Positions 8,470 to 17,195 of a DNA stretch of 64,000 nucleotides are shown here, in pieces. Below the pieces are notes generated by a model. It saw nothing but the letters and a program-made list of their open reading frames with translations, did not search any database and was not told the origin of the DNA. Location: NCBI GenBank assembly GCA_025450755.1, contig JANWLR010000042.1, positions 81,141 to 145,140 of the forward strand, in the 5' to 3' direction. Source of the DNA: Sphingomicrobium sp. (GTDB lineage: Bacteria; Pseudomonadota; Alphaproteobacteria; Sphingomonadales; Sphingomonadaceae). The position numbers were made by a program, and so were the translations under genes. Each line of letters starts with the position of its first letter. Within the stretch, counting starts at the first letter, position 1.

Positions 8470-10035
8470 GTGCGCTTCGACGATCGTCTGCTGACCGTTC
8501 TCAACCAACCGGCCGAAGACCGTCACGATGCGGCGGTGCGATGGCGCCAGCTGGTGGACTTGGTCGCGCGCGCGGGGCCGAACAGCGCGAGCCCGGTCGT
8601 TGCCGAAGCGCTCGAGGCGATCCGGAGCGAAGCCAGCGAGGTCGATGAATCGCTTCGGGCAGCAGCAGCCAGGGCGGTCGCCGCGCTTCCATTGCCGCTC
8701 GGCCTGCTCGAATATTTCGCGACTGACAAATTGTCGGTCTCCGCCCCGGTGCTTGCTGCAACCACGCTCGATCAAAGGCAGTGGGCAGCGCTGCTTGCCG
8801 CAGCCGATCAGGAAACACGGGCCTTCATCGAAACTCTCCACCCCGATTTGAAGCCGCAAACGGAGCAGCCGCTGGTCGTTCTGCAATCGGCTGCGCCCGA
8901 ACCGGCGGTACCAGCGCCAGTGTTGCCCGAGGCACTCTCGAGCTCGCCGTCGCTCCATGACGTCGTGGAACGCATCGAACGGCGCAGGCGATTGCGCTCT
9001 GGCGCGGGGGGGCAAGGTGCGAGCGGTCCGGCCACCGCCGCATCGGCCGCATTGTTCCGATGGGAATGCGGGCCTGGGGGGGAAATTGCCTGGGTCGATG
9101 GCGCACCCCGAGGTGCAATAGTCGGGAGGACGATCGCACGGTCGCTGAATGGTGACGGCGACCAGATTGACCAGGAGGTGGTTCGCGCATTCGCCATGCG
9201 GGCGCCTTTCCGCGATGCATTGTTCACGATCGCGGGAGAGACCCCCGTCGCGGGAGAATGGAAGATCAGCGGCGTTCCGGCGTTCGAGCCTTCCGATGGC
9301 CGATTTGCGGGCTATCGCGGGGTCGCGCTGCGCGAAGTGCCACCGCCCATCGCCGTGCCGAGTTCTGCCGAGAGCGTTCCCGACGTCCTTGCCGACCCGG
9401 ATTCGCTTCGGGAACTTGTGCACGAGATCAAGACTCCCCTGAACGCGATTATCGGATTCGCCGAAATCATCGAAGGCCAGTTCCTTGGGCCGGCGGATCG
9501 TGGCTATCGCGAACGTGCGGCCGAGATCGTTCGTCAGGCGCGGCTTCTCCTTACCGCGATCGACGATCTCGACTTTGCCGCCAAGCTTCATTCCGCAGCG
9601 GGGGAAGCAAAGCGCGAGCGGGTCGATCTCGGTGCGCTGATCGAACGCGCCGCAGCGGAGCTGCGCGACATCGCCGAGAGGCACGGCGCGTCTGCCGAGG
9701 TCTCGCGCCCTCGCGGCGAAATCGCCGCCGCAGTTCAACCGGAACTCGCCGATCGATTGCTCTTCCGTTTGTTCTGCGCGCTTGTTGACCGGAGTGAGCC
9801 TGGCGAGCGCCTTCAACTCTCGGTAGAGCAAGCCATGGACGGCGCACGCGTATCGATCAGCCGCCCCAATGCACTGCGCGGCCTGTCTGACTCGGCTTTA
9901 TTCGATCCGACGATCGGTCGGACGGGTGTGGAAGGCGGCTTCACCTTGCGGCTCGCGCGAGGCCTGGCACGAATTGCCGGCGGCGAACTGACGAGCAGCC
10001 GCGATAGTTTTTCGCTCGTATTTCCTCGTCCGTAA
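8470..10035 (+). CDS. Soluble sensor histidine kinase with degenerate ATPase domain
   Basis: 521 aa from a GTG start with AAGGAAA about 10 bases upstream. Residues 1-130 are Ala/Leu-rich helices resembling the HEAT-like DUF2336 type; no membrane segment is visible. About 180-300 looks like a PAS-type sensor region. The HisKA dimerisation helix is clear: ELVHEIKTPLNAIIGFAEII with phospho-acceptor His318. The following HATPase region (about 390-521) is odd: no N-box asparagine (RLLFRLFCALVDRS) and no DxGxG G1 box (ISRPNALRGLSDSALFD). Only the G2-like GGFTLRLARGLARIAGGEL remains. It could act as a phosphotransfer partner or phosphatase rather than as an autokinase. No response regulator is adjacent; two tRNA genes follow. 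Confidence 0.75.
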   Translation: MRFDDRLLTVLNQPAEDRHDAAVRWRQLVDLVARAGPNSASPVVAEALEAIRSEASEVDESLRAAAARAVAALPLPLGLLEYFATDKLSVSAPVLAATTLDQRQWAALLAAADQETRAFIETLHPDLKPQTEQPLVVLQSAAPEPAVPAPVLPEALSSSPSLHDVVERIERRRRLRSGAGGQGASGPATAASAALFRWECGPGGEIAWVDGAPRGAIVGRTIARSLNGDGDQIDQEVVRAFAMRAPFRDALFTIAGETPVAGEWKISGVPAFEPSDGRFAGYRGVALREVPPPIAVPSSAESVPDVLADPDSLRELVHEIKTPLNAIIGFAEIIEGQFLGPADRGYRERAAEIVRQARLLLTAIDDLDFAAKLHSAAGEAKRERVDLGALIERAAAELRDIAERHGASAEVSRPRGEIAAAVQPELADRLLFRLFCALVDRSEPGERLQLSVEQAMDGARVSISRPNALRGLSDSALFDPTIGRTGVEGGFTLRLARGLARIAGGELTSSRDSFSLVFPRP

Positions 10036-10081
10036 GACTTGGCGCACACATGCGCACCGTCTATCTGCGGAGAGCCGGGGA

Positions 10082-10156
10082 GGGCCTGTAGCTCAACGGT
10101 AGAGCCGGCCGCTCATAACGGCTAGGTTGTAGGTTCGAATCCTGCCGGGCCCACCA
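10082..10156 (+). tRNA. tRNA with CAU anticodon (tRNA-Ile2 or elongator tRNA-Met)
   Basis: Full cloverleaf: acceptor GGGCCTG/CGGGCCC, D-stem GCTC/GAGC, anticodon stem GGCCG/CGGCT with loop CTCATAA, T-stem GTAGG/CCTGC with TTCGAAT loop, discriminator A and encoded CCA. Anticodon is CAU. The acceptor lacks the unpaired first base of initiator tRNA, so it is Ile2 (needing lysidine from TilS) or elongator Met. The sequence alone does not settle which, though the acceptor resembles Ile2. Confidence 0.93.
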
Positions 10157-10226
10157 GCCTCACGCGCAGCCAGCCCTGGGACTGGCGAGCATGAGACTGT
10201 TCGCTATAGGGGGCCGAGCCGATCGT

Positions 10227-10345
<119 letters not shown>

Positions 10346-10390
10346 CGCCATCGGTAGTCCAAGCCGCCTGGTTGCGAAGATTGTCCAGCG

Positions 10391-10672
10391 CTACTTCGAC
10401 TTCTTCTCAGTCGTCGTTGTCGTGTTGGCGGTCGTGTTCGTGTGCACGTCGGAGCCGACCTTCACGTTTACGTCGGTATTCTGGATCTTCTCGCCGGTCT
10501 TCTTCACATCGTTGCCGATGTCGTTGGCGATGTTCTGAGCCGTATTGCCGACGTCGGCGGCGGTGTTTTCGGCAGTGTTCTGGTCATATTGGACAGTGAC
10601 GGCATTGCCTTCCTTGCTGACGTTGCAAGCGCCGAGCATCAGCAATGCTGGAATGGCGATTAGGATGCGCAT
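10391..10672 (-). CDS. Small lipoprotein with Asn/Thr-rich low-complexity body
   Basis: 93 aa from the ATG at 10672, chosen because GGGAGGA lies just upstream; the ORF-track start at 10702 has none. MRILIAIPALLMLGAC is a lipoprotein signal with lipobox LGAC. The mature part repeats short Asn/Asp/Thr/Val blocks (NTAENTAADVGNTAQNIANDIGNDV) and ends with a Thr run and a basic tail (TTTTTEKKSK). It looks like an amphipathic helix of the entericidin or LEA-like sort, but I do not recognise a family. It follows the M28 peptidase gene after 26 bases and is probably co-transcribed. Confidence 0.7.
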   Translation of the reverse strand: MRILIAIPALLMLGACNVSKEGNAVTVQYDQNTAENTAADVGNTAQNIANDIGNDVKKTGEKIQNTDVNVKVGSDVHTNTTANTTTTTEKKSK

Positions 10673-10698
10673 GTCGGTCCTCCCATGTTTTGGGATGT

Positions 10699-12108
10699 TC
10701 AACGCCGCTTTTGCTGTTTCGGTCCCGATTCAATTCCACCCGAGAGAGTTGCAAGCACCGCAGTCCATGCAGCGACATTCTGGCGCAGCTGCGCGGGATC
10801 GATCTTGTCGAGCGTGTCGTCGGGTGTGTGGTGCCAGTCGAAATAGCGCGTTCCATCCTGGTTCAGTGAAATCCAGGGCGCGCCCGAAGCGATCGTCGCC
10901 TCGATATCGGTGCCGTCCGCTTCGCCTTTGTCGTTCTTGACGATACCAAGCGGCGCAAGGGTCGCGGTGAGCTGCGCATAAGCCGCAGGGTCCGATTTCG
11001 ACAGCTCCGAGCTGAAGCGCCACACGCGATCGGCCCCGAAATCGCTTTCCCCGGCTATGGCGTAACGGTCCGCGGCGTGAGCCTTGGCGAGCGCGGCGCC
11101 GCCGAGGCCACCTGGCTCCTCGGCACCGAACCACACGATTCGGATCGTTCGCAGCGGCCGCCCGGCATCCATGATGCGCTTCGCGGCAGCGGTAACAATC
11201 GCCACTCCAGACGCATCGTCAATCGCGCCGGTGCCGAGATCCCAGCTGTCGAGATGACCGCCGACGAGCAGGATCGGCGCCCGGGGATCGCGACCCGGGA
11301 TTTCAGCGACCACATTGCCGGACCGGCCGCCTTCGATTCGCTGGCTGACGAGAGTCAGACGCATCACCACCGGCTTGCCTCGCTTGAGGATTCGGACCAG
11401 CTGCTCCGCGTCGGGGATGCTGAGCGCGCCGGCGGGGATCGGCTTCGCCCCATCGGTGAAATATTGGATCCCGGTGTGGGGATTGCGGTGGTGATCGGTG
11501 CCGATCGAGCGCACAATAATTCCGGCCGCCCCCTTGAGGGAGGCGATCGTCGGCCCCTGGCGGCGCGGTGCGCCGAATTGGCCATAACCGGAGCCATCCT
11601 GCGTCGGCATCATGTGATGATCGATGAAGACGATCTTGCCACGAACTGCACTATCTGGCGCCGCGCGGAGCGCATCGACGCTGTCGAAATAGGCGATCTC
11701 GCCGGTGATCCCCATGGAATCTGTCGATCCGCTGTACCCAAGCGCGGTGACGGCTAGCTTCTGCGGAAATGGAGTGACGATCTCGGCGCTCTCCATCCCA
11801 CGAGTCCAGATTGGCATCGTGAACGGCTCGACGTGGACGTTTGCGAAGCCCATCGCGGTCAGGCGGCGAACTGCCCATTGGCGGGCCCGCTCCTCGGCTT
11901 CGGTCGCCGCAAGCCTCTGTCCGACTTCGGTCGTCAGCCCTTCCGTGATGTCCCAGGCATAGTGGTCGTTCTCCAGCGCATCGTCGCGGAGCGCCGCGAC
12001 CTTAGGGTCGACGACTTCTGGCGGGGGCAGGGAGGCGACCGATTGCTGCGCGATCGCTGGGGAAGCCGAAGCGAGGAAGAAGAGTGCAGCGAGGAATGTG
12101 CGGTTCAT
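10699..12108 (-). CDS. Exported M28-family zinc aminopeptidase
   Basis: 469 aa from the internal ATG, which gives the signal peptide MNRTFLAALFFLASASPAIAQ. The M28 metal ligands are all present in order: His in GGHLDSWD, bridging Asp in GAIDDASG, catalytic/ligand Glu pair in GAEEPGG, Asp in GESDFGAD, and His in FDWHHTPDDT. Between signal and catalytic domain lies a PA-domain-like insert (GKIVFIDHH...GAAGIIVRS). Expected activity is periplasmic removal of N-terminal residues from peptides, using two zinc ions. The first gene of a leftward pair with the small lipoprotein; no clear Shine-Dalgarno. Confidence 0.9.
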   Translation of the reverse strand: MNRTFLAALFFLASASPAIAQQSVASLPPPEVVDPKVAALRDDALENDHYAWDITEGLTTEVGQRLAATEAEERARQWAVRRLTAMGFANVHVEPFTMPIWTRGMESAEIVTPFPQKLAVTALGYSGSTDSMGITGEIAYFDSVDALRAAPDSAVRGKIVFIDHHMMPTQDGSGYGQFGAPRRQGPTIASLKGAAGIIVRSIGTDHHRNPHTGIQYFTDGAKPIPAGALSIPDAEQLVRILKRGKPVVMRLTLVSQRIEGGRSGNVVAEIPGRDPRAPILLVGGHLDSWDLGTGAIDDASGVAIVTAAAKRIMDAGRPLRTIRIVWFGAEEPGGLGGAALAKAHAADRYAIAGESDFGADRVWRFSSELSKSDPAAYAQLTATLAPLGIVKNDKGEADGTDIEATIASGAPWISLNQDGTRYFDWHHTPDDTLDKIDPAQLRQNVAAWTAVLATLSGGIESGPKQQKRR

Positions 12109-12172
12109 GGCAGAAGGCGTAGCAGGGCGCGGCGCCAAGTCACCGCCTCGGATCGATAAAATTCTACATCGA

Positions 12173-13243
12173 TTAGAGGAGCCGCATCTGGTTGCCCTCG
12201 GGTGGTCGAAACAGGTCCGTGCGGAGCGGGAACTTCGTCTGTTTCAACCCATATTTCTTCGAAGCGACGTCGAAACGCGTACGAAGCAGCTCGGCCCATG
12301 GGCCTTGCCCTCGCATTCGGCTGAAGAAGTTCGAATCGTTGTCCTTTCCGCCACGCAGCGAGCGAATTGTGGCCATGACCTTGGCGGCACGATCCGGGAA
12401 GTGCTCGTCGAGCCAGGCGCGGAACAAGGGAGCCACCTCGTGCGGAAGGCGCACCGGAAGATAGAAGCCGCCGGGAGCCCCGGCCTCAACCGCGGCCTGG
12501 ACGATATGCTCGAGCTCATGATCGGTGACCTGCGGGACTATTGGAGCGATCGCGACATAGCAGGGGATTCCGACCTCGTTGAGCGCCTTCATGGCGGCGA
12601 GCCGCTTCTTCGGCTGCGGCGCCCGCGGCTCGAGGGTCCGGGCGACCTTCGGGTCGAGTGACGTCACCGAAAGCGCCACGGATGCGATCCTGAGGTCCGC
12701 CGCCTGCCTTAGCAGGTGTATGTCGCGAAGAACGCGGTCCGACTTGGTCGTGATGGTGAACGGGTGGCGGGTCTCGAGAAGCAGCTCGACGAGCGAACGC
12801 GTGACCCGCCAGCGCTCTTCGATCGGCTGGTAGGGATCGGTGTTCGTGCCCATGGCGATCGGTCGGCACTCATAGCCGGGCCGCGACAAAGCGGCGTGGA
12901 GGAGCTGAGCGGCGTTGGGCTTCACGAAGAGGCGCGATTCAAAATCGACGCCCGGCGAGAGATCATGGAAGGCATGGGTCGGACGGGCGAAACAATAAAT
13001 GCATCCATGCTCGCAGCCGCGATAGGCATTGATCGAGCGGTCGAAACCCACGTCGGGAGAATTGTTGCGGGTCAGGATCGACCTGGGGCGCTCGATCGTG
13101 ACGGTGGTTCGCCGCCGCGACACGCCGTCGAGCGCTTCGACCTGGTCGAGCCATTCGCCCTCGATCACGCGCTCCTTGAGGTTGAAGCGAGTGGGGGTTG
13201 GATTGCGGGTTGCCCCACGTCCATGACTCGACTCGACAGCCAT
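12173..13243 (-). CDS. PA0069-family radical SAM protein (SplB-like)
   Basis: 356 aa. The radical SAM cluster motif is CEHGCIYC (Cys77, Cys81, Cys84; CxxxCxxC). The flanks NNSPDVGFDRSINAYRGCEHGCIYCFARP and GTNTDPYQPIEERWRVTR are characteristic of the PA0069/Rv2578c group, which is related to spore photoproduct lyase. The substrate is not established for the family. A GTTC-N7-GTTC LexA site lies 24-38 bases in front of the ATG, implying DNA-damage induction and fitting a DNA-repair-like role (inference). Monocistronic, divergent from the outer-membrane protein gene. Confidence 0.88.
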   Translation of the reverse strand: MAVESSHGRGATRNPTPTRFNLKERVIEGEWLDQVEALDGVSRRRTTVTIERPRSILTRNNSPDVGFDRSINAYRGCEHGCIYCFARPTHAFHDLSPGVDFESRLFVKPNAAQLLHAALSRPGYECRPIAMGTNTDPYQPIEERWRVTRSLVELLLETRHPFTITTKSDRVLRDIHLLRQAADLRIASVALSVTSLDPKVARTLEPRAPQPKKRLAAMKALNEVGIPCYVAIAPIVPQVTDHELEHIVQAAVEAGAPGGFYLPVRLPHEVAPLFRAWLDEHFPDRAAKVMATIRSLRGGKDNDSNFFSRMRGQGPWAELLRTRFDVASKKYGLKQTKFPLRTDLFRPPEGNQMRLL

Positions 13244-13266
13244 GACCGGATTCTAGACCATGAAAA

Positions 13267-13281
13267 GAACAAAGCAAGAAC
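13267..13281 (-). promoter_or_regulatory. LexA (SOS) box, GTTC-N7-GTTC
   Basis: On the minus strand the sequence is GTTCTTGCTTTGTTC, an exact match to the direct-repeat LexA operator of alphaproteobacteria (GTTCN7GTTC). It sits 24-38 bases upstream of the radical SAM start codon, where it would overlap the promoter. Confidence 0.7.
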
Positions 13282-13553
13282 ATCAATGGACCTGATCTAC
13301 ATTAACAAGTGAATTCAGTTCCGCCCGCGAGAGTTTCCGAAGGACCTGCGACCTTCGCTGGCTTTCTGCTGCTAAGAATAATCGCCAAAATTCAACTTGA
13401 TATGAACGTTCGCTGCGATCCATTCCGTTGCATCGAAGCCACAGGTCGGTAGCGCGGTCGCTAAACCAGATTACATTTTCGAAACTTCGCCCGAGCGCAT
13501 CGGTTTGCGCCGCGTCTCATCCAAATTCGAGAAGCGGAAGAAAAGGTACATCC
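13282..13553. other. Intergenic region upstream of the outer membrane protein gene
   Basis: Divergent spacer between the LexA box and the outer-membrane protein gene. AT-richer than its surroundings around 13370-13400 (AAGAATAATCGCCAAAATTCAACTTGATATG), which is the likeliest promoter region for the rightward gene and would give a leader of over 100 bases. I see no RNA gene, repeat or ORF I can support. Confidence 0.4.
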
Positions 13554-14501
13554 ATGCACAAATATCTGTTAGCGGCCGCCGCGACGGTGACCATCGCCAC
13601 GCCGGCCTTCGCCACCGACAATTCACCCTACGTTGGAATCGAAGGCGGGGTGACCTGGCCACGCCACCAGACAGTCTTCGGTACCATCAACTTCACCAAT
13701 CCGGGAACTCCGGGTCCGGTCAACGTGTCGCGCACCGATATCGCGAGCACCAGCTACAAGATGGGCTACGACGTCGACTTCATCGGCGGATACGACTTCG
13801 GCATGTTCCGGCTTGAAGGCGAGCTTGGGTACAAGCGCGCGAAGATGAAGAATCGGACGGTGAGCTCGAGCTTCGTCAATGCAATCAACACCGGGGCGGG
13901 AACGACATATTCGACCACGACGAGCACGTTAACGACCTTCGGGCTGAATAATCACACGAGCGTCTGGTCGGCGATGGTCAATGCGCTGGCCGATTTCGGC
14001 GGCAATGACAGTATCGGCGGCTACGTCGGTGCTGGAGCGGGCTATGCCAATGTACATCAGTTCGGCGGCAGCAATGGCGGATTCGCCTGGCAGCTGCTCG
14101 CCGGCGTCTACATGCCCATCAGCAGCAATGTCGATATCGGCCTCAAATATCGCTACTTCAACGCCGGACGTCGCAGTCGCACTCGGGACTTCGGATTCGC
14201 GGCGGGCACGACGACATGCGGCGTCGCGCCCAACACCTTTGCGTGCTCGCCAGGGACGGCCACGTTCGATGAAAGCGGCCGTTACAAGTCCCACAGCCTG
14301 CTCTTAAGCCTGGTTTACAACTTCGGCGCACCGGCCGTCGTTGCAGCGGCGCCTCCGCCACCCCCGCCTCCGCCGCCGCCCCCAGCGGCTCCGGCGACAC
14401 AAACCTGTCCTGACGGGTCGGTGATCGATGCGACGGCAACTTGCCCTGCACCGCCTCCTCCTCCGCCGCCTCCTGCGCCGGCGCCAGAGCGCGGCCGCTA
14501 A
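13554..14501 (+). CDS. Outer-membrane beta-barrel protein with polyproline tail
   Basis: 315 aa from the ATG at 13554 (GAAAAGG upstream; the ORF-track start is earlier but gives no signal peptide). Signal peptide MHKYLLAAAATVTIATPAFA, then an OmpA-like eight-stranded barrel region (YVGIEGGVTW... to ...HSLLLSLVYNFG, about residues 21-260). After it come two proline runs flanking ATQTCPDGSVIDATATCPA, and the protein stops at APAPERGR. The OmpA peptidoglycan-binding domain one would expect after such a linker is absent, and no trace of it is seen downstream. Barrel in the outer membrane; the proline tail would lie in the periplasm. Confidence 0.82.
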   Translation: MHKYLLAAAATVTIATPAFATDNSPYVGIEGGVTWPRHQTVFGTINFTNPGTPGPVNVSRTDIASTSYKMGYDVDFIGGYDFGMFRLEGELGYKRAKMKNRTVSSSFVNAINTGAGTTYSTTTSTLTTFGLNNHTSVWSAMVNALADFGGNDSIGGYVGAGAGYANVHQFGGSNGGFAWQLLAGVYMPISSNVDIGLKYRYFNAGRRSRTRDFGFAAGTTTCGVAPNTFACSPGTATFDESGRYKSHSLLLSLVYNFGAPAVVAAAPPPPPPPPPPPAAPATQTCPDGSVIDATATCPAPPPPPPPPAPAPERGR

Positions 14502-14543
14502 GATCAGAACGACAGCAGCGCATTCCCCCTTTCAGCGCTGCAC

Positions 14544-14575
14544 GGCCTCCCGGGTCCCAGCCCGGGGGGCCTTTT
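14544..14575 (+). terminator. Intrinsic terminator between convergent genes
   Basis: GGCCTCCCGGG tcccag CCCGGGGGGCC forms an 11-bp stem (one G-U pair) followed by TTTTCTT. It lies 43 bases after the outer-membrane protein stop and just before the end of the convergent slt gene. Confidence 0.85.
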
Positions 14576-14576
14576 C

Positions 14577-16361
14577 TTAATGATCCGCGCTCGCGGTCGT
14601 CGTCGGTAGGGACGGCCAGTGGTGCTCGGCCATCGTCGCCAGGCTCACCGTCGGCTCGCCGTCGAGGCCCTGGTAGACCCACATGTTCCTCATGACCGAC
14701 GGGACGTAATAGCGGGTCTCCCAATAAGGGAGCGATTCAATCCACAGAAGCGGATCGCCCTTGTCATTGATCGATGCCCATCTTGCGACCGGCAGGGGAC
14801 CGGCATTGTAGGAAGCGATAATTCGCGGAAGCTGTCCCGCGGTCGAGGAATCGCTCCGCATCCGCTCAATGAAGCTCTGGCCGAACTCAAGATTGTATCT
14901 CGGATCGGTAAGACTGGCGCGCGTGTAGTTCAGGCCTCGACTGCTGGCCTCCTTTTGTGCGGTGATCGGAAGCACCTGCATCAGCCCGACGGCGCCGGCA
15001 GTGCTGACCGCTGTCGGGCGGAAAGCCGATTCCTGCTTGATGTGGCCGAAGGCGAGGGCCGGATCGACGCGCCATCCACCAACCGGGATCCAGCGCGGGT
15101 TAGGATAGCGATCGTCGGAATCGGACCGCGCGCCCCACTGGCCATGATCTGCGAGCCACAACTGTGCGGCGGGCAGATCGAGCTTTTCAGCGACCGTGAT
15201 GAGCGCGTGATGTTGGGTGGGCAGCCCGATCATTGCCTGGTGCCGGAGCATTTCCTCTGCAAGCGCCGGCTCGCCGATTTTCGCCAGCTCGATCGCTCGC
15301 TGGACATTGGGTAGGTCGTCGACAGGTGGGTCGAAACCGATGAACGGATCCGCAGCGAGCTTGGTCGGCATCCCGAGGGTCTCGCGCGCGAGAAGTCCAT
15401 AGAAGCTTTCGGTCGCTTCGGGAGTCGTCGCCGCAGCCTTCAGGAACCGTTCGACATTCCCGGGACGACCGGCCGCCTGTTCGGCGCGCGCTGCCCAGTA
15501 ATTTCCGGCTTCGCGAAGCTCGCGCTGGTCCGCAATCTGCGCCACCTGCTGGAATGCTGCGGAGGCGGCATTGAAATCTCCAAGCCGCCAGGAGGCGAGT
15601 GCGGAGACCCACGCCGACTGCGCCGCCCATTCACCCGAAGCGCCTTGCCGCCAGGTGTCAGCGACGCGCCGGGCATTCGCATCGTCCCCCGTGACGTAAT
15701 AGGAGAAGGCGACTCTCTGGCCGGCTTCGGCGCGTGCTTCGTAGGAAAGCTGGGACGCATAGGTGAGCAGCTGCGCTTCGGCGCCCGATGCATTGTCGGT
15801 CTTGATCAGCGGATCGAGCAGGGCTCGGAGCTGGTCGGCATAGGCTTCGCCCTGGACGGGGCGGGCACGGTAGCGGAGGGGCGCAGAGCCAATGCTGTAG
15901 ACAGGCTTTTCAACGAGGAATTGCGGCTCCGTCGTTGTGCCGCGCTTTATCGCCAGCGCGGCCAGCTGCTCGGCTTCGGGTATTTCGGGAGCCTCGGCGA
16001 GCAGCGCCTGAAGCGACTGCAGATCGACGATGGGAGAGCCTTTGGCCGTATAGAGCTCGGCCTTGGCGATCGGCGTGAGCACGCTCGGCGGCAATGCGGC
16101 AATTCCTGCGCGCGCCGAGGCCCAATTGCCGGCATCAATTGCGTCGAACACGCCGCGCCAATTCTTGGGAACGGGCACCGAAGCGGAATGACTGACGATG
16201 ATCGGCTGCTGGGTCTGTGGTGCAGTTGCCGCCTGGCCGATGGATGTTTGAACCGACGGTGAGGAACTTGGCGGAAGCGCCGCGAGCGGATCCGGAGCAG
16301 TTTGCGCGAAGAGCGGCGCGGCCCAGATCGACGTTCCGAGAGCGAGCAGGCCAGTCCTCAA
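14577..16361 (-). CDS. slt: Soluble lytic murein transglycosylase (Slt70-like)
   Basis: 594 aa from TTG 16361. The ORF-track ATG at 16397 is not the start: GGAGGA sits six bases before the TTG, the TTG overlaps the stop of the preceding gene as TTGA, and it yields a perfect signal peptide MRTGLLALGTSIWAAPLFAQ. A long helical superhelix (about residues 60-410) precedes the SLT domain with HIKQESAFRPTAVS (catalytic Glu444), GAVGLMQVLP and ASYNAGP. It cleaves the MurNAc-GlcNAc bond in the periplasm, forming 1,6-anhydro-MurNAc. Translationally coupled to the UDG-like gene. Confidence 0.92.
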   Translation of the reverse strand: MRTGLLALGTSIWAAPLFAQTAPDPLAALPPSSSPSVQTSIGQAATAPQTQQPIIVSHSASVPVPKNWRGVFDAIDAGNWASARAGIAALPPSVLTPIAKAELYTAKGSPIVDLQSLQALLAEAPEIPEAEQLAALAIKRGTTTEPQFLVEKPVYSIGSAPLRYRARPVQGEAYADQLRALLDPLIKTDNASGAEAQLLTYASQLSYEARAEAGQRVAFSYYVTGDDANARRVADTWRQGASGEWAAQSAWVSALASWRLGDFNAASAAFQQVAQIADQRELREAGNYWAARAEQAAGRPGNVERFLKAAATTPEATESFYGLLARETLGMPTKLAADPFIGFDPPVDDLPNVQRAIELAKIGEPALAEEMLRHQAMIGLPTQHHALITVAEKLDLPAAQLWLADHGQWGARSDSDDRYPNPRWIPVGGWRVDPALAFGHIKQESAFRPTAVSTAGAVGLMQVLPITAQKEASSRGLNYTRASLTDPRYNLEFGQSFIERMRSDSSTAGQLPRIIASYNAGPLPVARWASINDKGDPLLWIESLPYWETRYYVPSVMRNMWVYQGLDGEPTVSLATMAEHHWPSLPTTTASADH

Positions 16362-17071
16362 GAATCGTCCTCCATGAGAAGCAATAAGTCCTTCCATGCC
16401 AAGGACTTGTTTGAAGGTTGATTAATGAGGGCGCGAGGATGGTAGGTCGCGACGGTACGCACACCTTCGATCTTGTGGACATGACCGCGCGCCTGGGTGA
16501 CCGGCTTGCCCAGAATCGCCTGCGCGGGCCCTTCGCCGATCAGCAGCAGCCGTTTCGGCCTGACCAGCTTGATGTGGCGCCGCGCGATCTCGGCACAAGA
16601 CTCACGCTCCGCGGCCGACATCTTAGCGCCGGTGACATGCACCGAGTTGAGCGGTGCAATATAGGCATGCTGGGGCGAAAGCTTGATCGCCGCCAGCATG
16701 CGCTTCGTGAGCTCCCAGGCATTACCACCGATAGGCCGTCCGGCGGAATAATCCTCGAACGTTGGAGCGTCGGTCAGAAGCATTATCGCTGCATTTTCCA
16801 ACCCTTGCGGCATGACCCGCTTTGCGGCTGGTGAGGCAAGCGGAAGCTGCATGCTGCTCGCCAGCCAGTCCTGAAGCTCGCCCAGCGTTTCATGCGTGGG
16901 TTCGACGACGTTCGGAGTTGTCGGCGCCTCGATCGGGCCGGGGCGGGGTGCTGTGGGCTGCAGCCAATTGCGCGGCTCCTCCTGGATCGCTGAATCAACC
17001 CCGGCTTCGAGCCACCAGGCCAATGCGCTGCGCGCCTCGGCAATGCCGATAGATTCCACTTCCCCGCCCAC
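16358..17071 (-). CDS. Uracil-DNA glycosylase superfamily protein (family 4/5-like, without Fe-S cysteines)
   Basis: About 237 aa if started at GTG 17071, where GAGAGGAAAG lies just upstream; the ORF-track start is a TTG at 17122. Motif A is TDAPTFEDYSAGRPIGGNAWEL in place of the usual GEAPG..EDxxGRPFVG, and motif B is TYHPRALINQP. The superfamily role is excision of uracil from DNA. Family 4 enzymes carry four cysteines for a [4Fe-4S] cluster, but this protein has a single cysteine (RESCAEIA), so its activity is uncertain. The N-terminal 90 residues are Pro/Ala-rich and poorly conserved. First gene of a coupled pair with slt. Confidence 0.72.
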   Translation of the reverse strand: MGGEVESIGIAEARSALAWWLEAGVDSAIQEEPRNWLQPTAPRPGPIEAPTTPNVVEPTHETLGELQDWLASSMQLPLASPAAKRVMPQGLENAAIMLLTDAPTFEDYSAGRPIGGNAWELTKRMLAAIKLSPQHAYIAPLNSVHVTGAKMSAAERESCAEIARRHIKLVRPKRLLLIGEGPAQAILGKPVTQARGHVHKIEGVRTVATYHPRALINQPSNKSLAWKDLLLLMEDDS

Positions 17072-17195
17072 AGCTCTTTCCTCTCTGCCATTGACGGACG
17101 CGTCAAGGAATTGGCAGGGCAATCGAGTCGAATTGTGTAGCTGCCGCGACGAGACGCGACTGGAGCGGCCTGTTCAGTGGAAATGAGGGCAGCGG

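Noticed and set aside
8428-9831. 467-aa minus-strand ORF
   Set aside because: Antisense shadow of the histidine kinase gene; Arg-rich, with no domain, while the plus frame has a clear HisKA motif.
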